Origin: Bradyrhizobium sp.
GTDB lineage: Bacteria; Pseudomonadota; Alphaproteobacteria; Rhizobiales; Xanthobacteraceae
Assembly (NCBI RefSeq): GCF_004799405.1
Contig: NZ_SSMW01000002.1
Location: 62,001-126,000 of the forward strand
Direction of reading: 5' to 3'
DNA length: 64,000 bases
A program made the translations under genes and the position numbers. Positions 8,205-15,410 of this stretch are shown one piece after another; positions within the stretch are counted from its first letter, which is position 1, and each line of letters begins with the position of its first letter. Under the pieces are notes generated by a model that was not told the origin of the DNA, made no database searches, and worked only from the letters and a program-made list of their open reading frames with translations.

Positions 8205-9356
8205 ATGACGACGAAACGACTGGGGTTGATCATGAACGGTGTCACCGGCCGCATGGGTCTCAACCAGCACCTGATCCGCTCCATCATCGCGATCCGCGAT
8301 GCCGGCGGCGTGCGGCTTGGCAACGGCGACCGCATGATGCCCGATCCGATTCTGGTGGGCCGCGACGCCGCCAAGGTCGAGCATCTTGCAAAGCAGTTCA
8401 ACGTGGCGCGCTGGACCACCGACCTCGACAAGGCCCTGACCGAGAAAGGCGACACCATCTTCTTCGACGCCGCGACCACGCAGGCGCGTCCTTCGCTACT
8501 GACCAAGGCGATCAACGCCGGCAAGCACGTCTATTGCGAAAAGCCGATCGCGACCAATCTCGATGAAGCCATAGCGGTGCTCCGGCTGGCAAAAGAGAAA
8601 GGCGTCAAGCACGGCACCGTGCAGGACAAGCTGTTCCTGCCCGGCCTGAAGAAGCTGGCGTTCCTGCGCGATTCCGGCTTCTTCGGCCGGATGCTCTCGG
8701 TGCGCGGTGAATTCGGCTACTGGGTATTTGAGGGAGACTGGCAGGAGGCACAGCGTCCCTCGTGGAATTATCGCGCCGAGGATGGCGGCGGCATCATTCT
8801 CGACATGGTCTGCCACTGGCGCTACGTGCTCGACAATCTCTTCGGCGAGGTCGAAAGCGTAAGCTGTCTCGGCACAACCGATATTCCGGAGCGCTGGGAC
8901 GAGAGGGGCAGAAAATACAACGCGACCGCCGATGATTCCGCCTATGCGACCTTCCGGCTCAAGGGCGGCGTGATTGCGCATATCAACATGTCCTGGGTGA
9001 CGCGGGTCTATCGCGACGATCTCGTCACTTTCCAGGTCGACGGCACCCATGGCTCCGCAGTGGCCGGGCTCTCGGACTGCGTCATCCAGGCCCGGCAGGC
9101 GACGCCGCGGCCGGTGTGGAATCCCGACGAGAAGCGCACCCACGATTTCTATGCCGACTGGCACAAGCTTCCGGAAAACACCGTCTACGACAACGGCTTC
9201 AGGGAGCAGTGGGAAATGTTCATCCGCCATGTCTGCGAGGATGCGCCCTATAAACACACACTGCTCGAAGGCGCCAAAGGCGTGCAGCTTGCCGAATGCG
9301 CGCTGCAAAGCTGGCGCGAACGGCGCTGGATCGACGTCGCTCCGATCAAGGTGTGA
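8205..9356 (+). CDS. Gfo/Idh/MocA family oxidoreductase
   Basis: A 383-residue NAD(P)-dependent oxidoreductase. The start reads LGLIMNGVTGRMGLNQHL, a variant dinucleotide-binding loop. HVYCEKPIATNLDEAI at about residues 106-121 contains the catalytic EKP lysine signature of the family. The C-terminal domain is the mixed sheet that binds a sugar, inositol or related polyol. The start has GCAGGAG a few bases upstream. It is 121 bases after the VOC gene on the same strand and could belong to that transcript. Two sugar kinases lie just left on the other strand, which would suit a sugar or polyol substrate, but this is only context. Confidence 0.88.
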   Translation: MTTKRLGLIMNGVTGRMGLNQHLIRSIIAIRDAGGVRLGNGDRMMPDPILVGRDAAKVEHLAKQFNVARWTTDLDKALTEKGDTIFFDAATTQARPSLLTKAINAGKHVYCEKPIATNLDEAIAVLRLAKEKGVKHGTVQDKLFLPGLKKLAFLRDSGFFGRMLSVRGEFGYWVFEGDWQEAQRPSWNYRAEDGGGIILDMVCHWRYVLDNLFGEVESVSCLGTTDIPERWDERGRKYNATADDSAYATFRLKGGVIAHINMSWVTRVYRDDLVTFQVDGTHGSAVAGLSDCVIQARQATPRPVWNPDEKRTHDFYADWHKLPENTVYDNGFREQWEMFIRHVCEDAPYKHTLLEGAKGVQLAECALQSWRERRWIDVAPIKV

Positions 9357-9445
9357 AGTTCAGAAATCTTTCGTCTCACAACCAGACAATTCGCGGCTGG
9401 CGGTGAGTTCGCGAATGCTGCGTTAGCGCGGCAACGGAACCTGCC

Positions 9446-9688
9446 TCAGCGGTCGGGTGGCAGCTCGCTTGCCTGGCAATTTGTCCGGTGGGCCAGCATG
9501 CAGTCCTCCTGACGCGAGATATCGACCATCTTGTTCAGGAACAGGTAGCCAAGCAGCAGCGCCGCCACGAGCACAACCAGGAAAATCGCCAGCACGGAAT
9601 CGGGGATTGGCCGCGAATCCCCGTCAGGGTTTCCATCTGGCGGTTGGCCTGGCGGCGCCGGTGGGGCGCTGTTGTCCTGCTTCGACAC
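9446..9688 (-). CDS. Small single-pass membrane protein, unknown function
   Basis: An 80-residue protein with a proline- and glycine-rich N terminus (about residues 1-30), one hydrophobic helix (SVLAIFLVVLVAALLLGYLF, about 31-50) and a short C-terminal tail with two cysteines (EDCMLAHRTNCQ). The paired cysteines seven residues apart could form a disulfide if the tail is periplasmic. No known domain is recognised. Support for coding comes from the sensible membrane-protein composition and the free-standing position between neighbours. It could be a fragment of nothing known, so confidence is moderate. Confidence 0.6.
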   Translation of the reverse strand: MSKQDNSAPPAPPGQPPDGNPDGDSRPIPDSVLAIFLVVLVAALLLGYLFLNKMVDISRQEDCMLAHRTNCQASELPPDR

Positions 9689-9746
9689 GACCCGCCTTTG
9701 CCTTCCGCCAGCGAGCCGCTCTCACGCGGCTCTGCTCAAGTCGGAA

Positions 9747-10754
9747 CTACCGCCAGGCGCCCGCCGGCTTGACCCGCCAAACGACTTGCTCGACCGGACA
9801 ACCGCGCAACCGTAATTCCCGTCGGAGGAACATCGCCCAGATGATTCCGAGGAACATCGCAACATTTTCAAACGTGCCTTGGCGGTAAACCCCCGACTGC
9901 CGCAGCAAGCGAACCCGTTCCAGCAGGAAACCTTTTCTCGCTGCCGCGAAAAGCTCAATGCTGGCGATGCTCTCGGGCCGCAGCAGCTGCTTTATCGAGA
10001 GCAGCGCGTCGATGTGGATGTCGTTGGTCTCGAATTCTCGGTTCGGAAACAGGGTCATAAAACGGTGAATGAGAGCATCCAGACCGGTCCGTGAACCGGA
10101 AACGTTCCGGCCGTGTTGACGATACTTCAGGCAGGGCTGCGGATCATAATCGACGATGCCGCCGGTTGCCGTGACGAGTTGGTATGTCCACCAGTCATGC
10201 GCGATGACCTCCACCGGCTCGCATGCCTCAAGCAGCTTTTTGGCAGCCCGGTTAAAGACCATCGTGTTGCCGCCGCCAATGTTCTCCACCAGCGCATTCT
10301 GGAAACTTGCTGCTTTGGTGAAAAGTTGCGAATAGCCGAGCGTCAGGCCGGCGCGATCGACGATCTCGGTGCGCCCGCAATAGACCGCGGGAATCGTTTC
10401 TGGGATGCCGGCGAGCCAGTTCACTGCGCGCGTCAGCTTTTCTTTCGACCAGATATCGTCCTGGTCACTGAACGCGAAAAAGTCGCCGGTAATGTTGCGG
10501 TCCCGGGCAAGCGACATGAAATTGCGCCAGAAGCCCTGGCACGGACCTCTACGCCGTCCAACCCGTTGCGAAATGTCCCGGGCAAATTGATCGATGATAT
10601 CCGTGGTGCTGTCTGACGATCCGTCGTCGGAAACATGCAGTTCCCAGTTGCCATGGCGCTGATCGCGGTAGGACTGAAGCTGTTCGGGAAGAAATTCAGC
10701 GCCGTCTTTCGTCGCCAGCAGAATCGCGACCTTAAATTTTTCCAGGTTACTCAT
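9747..10754 (-). CDS. Glycosyltransferase family 2 (rhamnosyltransferase-like)
   Basis: A 335-residue GT-A fold protein. The N terminus VAILLATKDGAEFLPEQLQS and HVSDDGSSDST are the nucleotide-sugar binding parts, and AFSDQDDIWS near residue 94 carries the DxD metal-binding site. DWWTYQLV and LKYRQHGRNVSG in the middle resemble bacterial rhamnosyl- and O-antigen-type transferases. It would add a sugar to a surface polysaccharide or glycolipid at the inner face of the membrane. A hydrophobic stretch near the end (VAMFLGIIWAMF) may anchor it to the membrane. No other polysaccharide genes are nearby, so it is an orphan transferase with unknown donor and acceptor. Confidence 0.85.
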   Translation of the reverse strand: MSNLEKFKVAILLATKDGAEFLPEQLQSYRDQRHGNWELHVSDDGSSDSTTDIIDQFARDISQRVGRRRGPCQGFWRNFMSLARDRNITGDFFAFSDQDDIWSKEKLTRAVNWLAGIPETIPAVYCGRTEIVDRAGLTLGYSQLFTKAASFQNALVENIGGGNTMVFNRAAKKLLEACEPVEVIAHDWWTYQLVTATGGIVDYDPQPCLKYRQHGRNVSGSRTGLDALIHRFMTLFPNREFETNDIHIDALLSIKQLLRPESIASIELFAAARKGFLLERVRLLRQSGVYRQGTFENVAMFLGIIWAMFLRRELRLRGCPVEQVVWRVKPAGAWR

Positions 10755-10856
10755 GGTGACGAACTCCGTTACTAACTAATTCCCTCGAATTCGGGCGAGC
10801 CGGCGCCCGGTAAGTCACGGTACCGGTGCGTTTCGACCGTCGCAAGCCGGCTTCCG

Positions 10857-12080
10857 TCAACCAGCCACCACGCACGGCACGCTCAGGAATCCGCGGAAGC
10901 GAACGCGGCCGCCGCGCATCGGCGCGCCGTTCAGCGCGTAGCCGGGGAATCGCGCCAGGAATCGCGAAATCGCGATCGCGCCTTCGAGCCGCGCCAGCGC
11001 CATCCCGGCACATTGATGGGCGCCGGTGCCGAACGCGAGGTGACGGTTGGGGCTGCGGCCGATGTCGAGATTTTCCGGATCGGCAAATTGCGCGGGATCG
11101 CGGTTGGCAGCGCCGATGCACAGCGTGACCGGTGTGCTGGCGGCGAGCTTGATGCCACCGAGTTCGACGGGCTCGGTGGTCATGCGGTTGCCGAGCTGGT
11201 TCGAACTTTCGAACCTCAGGATTTCCTCGACCGCCGTCTTGATCAGGTCCGGACGTTCGATCAACCGTTTTTTCTGCGCAGGGTTCTCCGATAACGCCAC
11301 CAGCGCGTTGCCGATCAGGTTGGTGGTGGTCTCGTGCCCGGCGTTGAGCAGGAAGATGCAGTTATGCAGCAATTCCTTCGCCGTCAGCCGTTCGCCATTG
11401 TCTTCGCCCTGGATGAGGCGGGTCAGCACGTCGCGCTGGGGATTGCCGGGTTTGGCCCGGCGCCGCTCCACCAGGATTTCCAGATAGGCGAGAAAATCCC
11501 GCACCGCTTCGTTGCCGCGAGCGAATGCCTCGGGCCCGATCACCGGCTCCAGCGCGCCCAGGATCGCCAGCGACCAGTCGCGCAACGGTTCGCGCTCTTC
11601 CACCGGCACATCGAGCAGATTGCCGATCACCTGAATGGGGATCGCGGAGGCAAAATCCCCGATCAACTCGACGTCGCGCTTCGCTGCAAGAGCGTCGAGC
11701 AGCCGGTCCACCAGCGCGATCAGGTCGGGCTCCATCTCGGCGATCGCGCGCGGCGACAGCGCGCCCATGATGAGCCGCCGTACCCTGGTGTGCGCAGGCG
11801 GGTCGTTGAAGACGAGGCTGGTGGTGTGGTGCTCATAGAGCAGCGAAGCGCCGTATTTCGGCGCGAACTCCTTTTTCTTGTCGGAGCTGAACAGCCTGGT
11901 GTTCTTGTAGGCGCTGACCAGATCGTCATACCGCGTCAGGAACCAGGAGCCGTTGGGCAATCGCTTGACCGGCTCGTTCTCCCGCAGTGCACGATAGGTC
12001 GGGTAGGGGTCGGCATAGAATTCCGGCGTCAGTTTCTCGAGGTCGAAACGCTCCGCCAGCTCTCGCGCGTTCGCATTCAT
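10857..12080 (-). CDS. Cytochrome P450
   Basis: A 407-residue soluble bacterial P450. The I-helix motif is AGHETT, the ExxR is EEILR, and the heme loop is FGTGAHQCAGMALARLE with the ligand at about Cys357. It resembles the CYP107/CYP199-like broad group of proteobacterial class I enzymes, but I cannot assign a subfamily. No ferredoxin or reductase is adjacent; the reductase at 2590 is a possible partner at a distance. It is divergent from the two-subunit TPP decarboxylase, with 107 bases between them, so the two may share regulation. The substrate is unknown. Confidence 0.92.
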   Translation of the reverse strand: MNANARELAERFDLEKLTPEFYADPYPTYRALRENEPVKRLPNGSWFLTRYDDLVSAYKNTRLFSSDKKKEFAPKYGASLLYEHHTTSLVFNDPPAHTRVRRLIMGALSPRAIAEMEPDLIALVDRLLDALAAKRDVELIGDFASAIPIQVIGNLLDVPVEEREPLRDWSLAILGALEPVIGPEAFARGNEAVRDFLAYLEILVERRRAKPGNPQRDVLTRLIQGEDNGERLTAKELLHNCIFLLNAGHETTTNLIGNALVALSENPAQKKRLIERPDLIKTAVEEILRFESSNQLGNRMTTEPVELGGIKLAASTPVTLCIGAANRDPAQFADPENLDIGRSPNRHLAFGTGAHQCAGMALARLEGAIAISRFLARFPGYALNGAPMRGGRVRFRGFLSVPCVVAG

Positions 12081-12187
12081 GCTGCCATACTCATAAATAG
12101 AGACCGATATGCCGTTTTCGCTCTTTCGGAAACCGCAGACGGCTCTATGGTCCCGTCCCGGAATACAATCTCCTAGATCGCCTGGAA

Positions 12188-12751
12188 ATGAAAATGCACG
12201 ACCGCGCCGCCACGGCTGCCGAAAATGCGGCCGAAACGACCCCTTCCTGGCCGGAAGATATTTTTGCGATTTTGCAGCGCTTCGATGTGCGCCAGGTACC
12301 TTACGTGCCGGACGCCGGGCACTCGCAACTGATCGAACGGGTGCTGGGCGCGTCCTCGATGCGCGCGGTGCCGTTGACGACGGAAGAAGAAGGCGTGGCG
12401 CTCCTGGCCGGCGCCTGGGCCGGCGGCCAGCGCGGCGTGCTGCTGATGCAGTCGAGCGGCGTCGGCAATTGCGTGAACATGCTGTCGCTGACCCAGATTT
12501 TTCGCTTTCCGTTCCTGACGCTGGTGACGATGCGCGGCGAATGGGGCGAATTCAATCCCTGGCAGGTGCCGATGGGAACCAGCACCGCGGGCGTGTTCGA
12601 ATTGTCGGGCATCAAGGTGCTGCGCGCCTCGCATCCGGAGGAGGTGCGCGAGGTCGTGGAGGCCGCGGCGGGGCAGGCCTACAATGCCTGCACGCCGACC
12701 GCCGTCCTGCTCTCGCAACGTTTGATCGGCGCAAAGGTTTTCACCAAATGA
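12188..12751 (+). CDS. TPP-dependent decarboxylase, pyrimidine-binding subunit (sulfopyruvate/phosphonopyruvate decarboxylase-like)
   Basis: A 187-residue stand-alone pyrimidine (PYR) domain of a thiamine-diphosphate enzyme. The key glutamate that activates the cofactor lies in PLTTEEEGVALLAGAWAGG near residue 63. LLMQSSGVGNCVNML and FPFLTLVTMRGEWGEFNPWQ match the alpha half of split sulfopyruvate (ComD) and phosphonopyruvate decarboxylases. The cofactor-binding half is the next gene, and the two overlap by four bases (ATGA at 12748), so they should be made as a stoichiometric pair. The likely reaction is decarboxylation of a 3-substituted pyruvate to an aldehyde. Substrate identity is not shown by sequence. 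Confidence 0.85.
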   Translation: MKMHDRAATAAENAAETTPSWPEDIFAILQRFDVRQVPYVPDAGHSQLIERVLGASSMRAVPLTTEEEGVALLAGAWAGGQRGVLLMQSSGVGNCVNMLSLTQIFRFPFLTLVTMRGEWGEFNPWQVPMGTSTAGVFELSGIKVLRASHPEEVREVVEAAAGQAYNACTPTAVLLSQRLIGAKVFTK

Positions 12752-13338
12752 GCAAGGCCAATCTTCTCGACCGGCGCGAAGTCGTCGGCAGTCTTCTGAC
12801 GGAACGCAAGGATGCCATCGTGGTCGGCGGACTGGGCGCCTCGACCTACGACATCGCCGCGGCCGGCGACCACGACCGCAATTTCTACCTGTGGGGCGCC
12901 ATGGGTGGCGCGGTCATGATCGGGCTCGGCGTCGCGCTGGCGCAGCCGAAGCTGCCGGTGGTCGTGATCACCGGCGATGGCGAGATGCTGATGGGGATGG
13001 GAAGCCTTGCTACCGTCGGCCTGCAACAGCCAAAGAATTTCAGCATCGTGGTGCTGGACAATGAGGTCTATGGTGAGACCGGCGGGCAGGCGAGCCATAC
13101 CGCCGGGACTGCCGATCTCGTCGGGGTCGCCCGGTCCTGCGGGATATTTGACGCCCGCGCGCTGTCGACCATGGCCGAGATCGAGGCCTTCGCATCCTCG
13201 ATGCATGACCTCTCCAGCGGGCCGCGCTTTGCCAGCATCAAGATCGACAGCGCCAATCTGGAGCGCGTGCTCTCCAGCCGCGACGGCCAGTACACCGTGA
13301 CGCGGATCCGCGGCGCGCTGGGGTTTGGGCCGATTTAG
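12748..13338 (+). CDS. TPP-dependent decarboxylase, cofactor-binding subunit (sulfopyruvate/phosphonopyruvate decarboxylase-like)
   Basis: A 196-residue pyrophosphate-binding (PP) domain. The thiamine-diphosphate/Mg motif runs from GDGEMLMG to LDNEVYGETGG at about residues 74-110, and GGLGASTYD and FYLWGAMGGAVMIGLG are typical of the beta half of split sulfopyruvate (ComE) or phosphonopyruvate decarboxylases. The start at 12748 overlaps the stop of the partner subunit; the same frame is open for about 210 more codons upstream, but that is antisense-like composition inside the partner gene. No phosphoenolpyruvate mutase or sulfolactate dehydrogenase gene is nearby to fix the substrate. Confidence 0.87.
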   Translation: MSKANLLDRREVVGSLLTERKDAIVVGGLGASTYDIAAAGDHDRNFYLWGAMGGAVMIGLGVALAQPKLPVVVITGDGEMLMGMGSLATVGLQQPKNFSIVVLDNEVYGETGGQASHTAGTADLVGVARSCGIFDARALSTMAEIEAFASSMHDLSSGPRFASIKIDSANLERVLSSRDGQYTVTRIRGALGFGPI

Positions 13339-13373
13339 AGCCCGACCCAGCCTGGTGCACTGCAGCAAAACCC

Positions 13374-13404
13374 TTGACAGCTGGTAAGGTGAGTGCTTAC
13401 TCAC
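13374..13404 (+). promoter_or_regulatory. Promoter with overlapping TetR-type operator
   Basis: A perfect TTGACA lies at 13374-13379. The palindrome GTGAGTGCTTACTCAC (6-base arms, 4-base centre) fills 13389-13404, where the -10 region would fall. The first ATG of the TetR gene is 5 bases further on. This layout fits a repressor that blocks its own promoter and that of the efflux pump behind it. The leader would be very short. Confidence 0.65.
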
Positions 13405-13408
13405 GAGC

Positions 13409-14110
13409 ATGTCTACGCTACGCATGACGAGTGATTTGCGGCGGCAGCTCATATTGAGCGCTGCCAGGCGGTGCTTTGCCCGCAACGGCTTTGCGGGCAC
13501 CACGACCAAAAGTGTCGCGGCGGCGGCCGCCATTTCGGAAGGATTGTTGTTCAAGCACTTTCCGACCAAATCGGCGCTTTATGCGGAAATTCTGGCTGAA
13601 GAGTGCGAGGCCGATCCGGATCTCGCGCACTTGCTCGGGCAGGAACCGTCGACGGCTACGCTGGTCGAACTGGTGAAAGGCATGGTCCGGCACTTCCTGC
13701 AAATAATGGACGGTCCGGACGAACAGGAAGGGCAACGCCTTCGGCTGATGACCACGAGCCATCTCGATGACGGCGAATTCGCACGGCTGCTCTACGCGAA
13801 AGTTGGCGATTTGATCGGGCCGGTTTTTACCGCTTCGCTCGATGGCGCGGTGGCGGCGGGCGATGCGTCGCGTATCGGCAGCGAGCCGCTCAATCTCTTC
13901 TGGTTTGCCCATCACACGTTGCTGATGGCGGCGTTGGCAAGGCTTCCGGCCGTGCCTTGTTTGGCTTACGGCAATGCCGGCGGTCTCGAACGGCAACTTT
14001 GCGAATTCATCCTCCGCGGAATTGGATTGAACGAAACCGCGATTGCCTCCCATCTGGATCGCGATCTCGCGCGATCTCCGGGGCAGCCGGTAACTGCAGA
14101 AGGTGTATGA
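13409..14110 (+). CDS. TetR-family transcriptional repressor
   Basis: A 233-residue regulator. The N-terminal helix-turn-helix (about residues 10-55) reads AARRCFARNGFAGTTTKSV then AISEGLLFKHFPTKSALY, the classic TetR signature. The C-terminal helical domain would bind a small ligand. It precedes an RND adaptor gene that overlaps its stop, and a TetR-type operator lies directly before it, so it very likely represses itself and the pump. Two starts are possible: ATG at 13409, only a few bases after the operator and without a ribosome site, or ATG at 13424. A leaderless transcript would explain the first. Confidence 0.92.
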   Translation: MSTLRMTSDLRRQLILSAARRCFARNGFAGTTTKSVAAAAAISEGLLFKHFPTKSALYAEILAEECEADPDLAHLLGQEPSTATLVELVKGMVRHFLQIMDGPDEQEGQRLRLMTTSHLDDGEFARLLYAKVGDLIGPVFTASLDGAVAAGDASRIGSEPLNLFWFAHHTLLMAALARLPAVPCLAYGNAGGLERQLCEFILRGIGLNETAIASHLDRDLARSPGQPVTAEGV

Positions 14111-15305
14111 CATGAATATCGTGACCGAATCCAACATTTCGGGCCAGCCGATCGCCGAGAAGCCGCGCGCGCGTCCGGTCCGGATGATGCGCTGGTTCAT
14201 CATCGTCGGGCTGCTGCTGGCGCTGCTGGTTGGCGCTCTGGTCGGCTTCAATGCAATCCGCAGCCACGCGATCGCGCAGTTCTTCGCCAACAACAAGCCG
14301 CCGCCGGCAACGGTCACTATCGCCGAGGCCAAATCCGAGGTGATCCCGAACCTGCTCACCGCAGTCGGCGATCTTGCCGCCGTGCATCAGGTCAACGTCA
14401 CCTCCGATGTCTCGGGCCGCATCACCGACATCATGTTCACCGCCGGCGCCAACGTGAAGGCGGGCAGTCCGTTGCTGCAATTGTTCGACGCGCCCGAACA
14501 GGGCGATCTCGCCGGCTTCAAGGCGCAGGCAATCGGCGCGCAACTAGCGCTGGATCGCGCCAAGCAACTGGCGGCGCGCCAGTTTGGTCCGCAGTCGACG
14601 GCCGATGCCGCGCAGGCGACCTATGACCAGGCCAATGCCGGCATCGCCAAGACCCAGGCGATCATTTCGCAGAAGGTGGTGCGCGCGCCGTTCGACGGCG
14701 AACTTGGCGTCCGCCATGTCGAGGTCGGCCAGTTCCTGACTGCGGGCACCCAGATCGTGACGTTGACGAACCTATCGGCACTGTACGCGAACTTCACGGT
14801 GACGGAAAAGGACAGCTCAACGCTTAAGGTTGGGCAGACCGTGCGCATCGCGGTCGATGCCTATCCCGGCAGGACGTTCGAAGGCAAGATCACCACCGTC
14901 GAACCGCAGATCTCGACCGATACGCGCAACATCCATGTCCAGGCCACGATGGACAATCCCGACCATATCCTCAAGCCCGGCATGTTCGCCACCACCACGG
15001 TCGTGCTGCCGGACAAGCCGGCGGTCGTCACCGTTCCCGAAACGGCCGTCGATTATACGCTCTACGGAGATTCGGTTTACCTCATCACCGAGAAGAAGGA
15101 GGATGACGGCAAGAGCAGCCTGACCGTCGTTCGCACCTTCGTGCGGACCGGTAACCGGATCAATGGACGCGCTGAAATCCTCAGCGGCTTGAAACCCGGC
15201 GATCGCGTGGTTGCCGTCGGTCAGCTTAAGCTGCAATCGGGAGCGGCGGTGACGATTTCCGCCGAGCCGCCTCCGCCGATCCCGGCTAATCCGCCGCGTT
15301 ACTGA
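14103..15305 (+). CDS. RND efflux periplasmic adaptor (membrane fusion protein)
   Basis: A 400-residue membrane fusion protein of the HlyD/AcrA type. One membrane helix (WFIIVGLLLALLVGALVGF, about residues 31-49) anchors it in the inner membrane. LTAVGDLAAVHQVNVTSDVSGRI begins the lipoyl-like half, VVRAPFDGELGVRHVEVGQF ends it, and beta-barrel and membrane-proximal domains follow. It links the RND pump to an outer-membrane channel. The ATG at 14103 overlaps the end of the TetR gene; the ATG at 14112 is better placed behind AGAAGG and may be the true start. No outer-membrane channel gene is seen here. Confidence 0.92.
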   Translation: MYDMNIVTESNISGQPIAEKPRARPVRMMRWFIIVGLLLALLVGALVGFNAIRSHAIAQFFANNKPPPATVTIAEAKSEVIPNLLTAVGDLAAVHQVNVTSDVSGRITDIMFTAGANVKAGSPLLQLFDAPEQGDLAGFKAQAIGAQLALDRAKQLAARQFGPQSTADAAQATYDQANAGIAKTQAIISQKVVRAPFDGELGVRHVEVGQFLTAGTQIVTLTNLSALYANFTVTEKDSSTLKVGQTVRIAVDAYPGRTFEGKITTVEPQISTDTRNIHVQATMDNPDHILKPGMFATTTVVLPDKPAVVTVPETAVDYTLYGDSVYLITEKKEDDGKSSLTVVRTFVRTGNRINGRAEILSGLKPGDRVVAVGQLKLQSGAAVTISAEPPPPIPANPPRY

Positions 15306-15393
15306 AGCATGATCCGGAACCGGTTTTCGGAAAGGTCATGCTTGAACAATGGGAAGATCGCGATCACCGATCCGGATTGACCGGATCGTGATC
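15305..15393. repeat. Two inverted repeats between RND adaptor and pump genes
   Basis: The first has arms AAGCATGA (15305-15312) and TCATGCTT (15336-15343) and resembles the GCATGATCCGGAA...TTTTCCGAAAAG-type palindrome dispersed in Bradyrhizobium genomes. The second pairs 15362-15375 with 15381-15393 around CCGGAT/ATCCGG with one bulged base. In the transcript they would form two hairpins between the genes and may tune the pump-to-adaptor ratio. Confidence 0.7.
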
Positions 15394-15410
15394 TAACGGA
15401 GCGCATCGCG

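Noticed and set aside
12109..12747. Upstream extension of the second TPP subunit, which would fuse extra sequence to it
   Set aside because: The extension is out of frame with the first subunit and non-homologous; the ATG at 12748 in a four-base overlap is the natural start.
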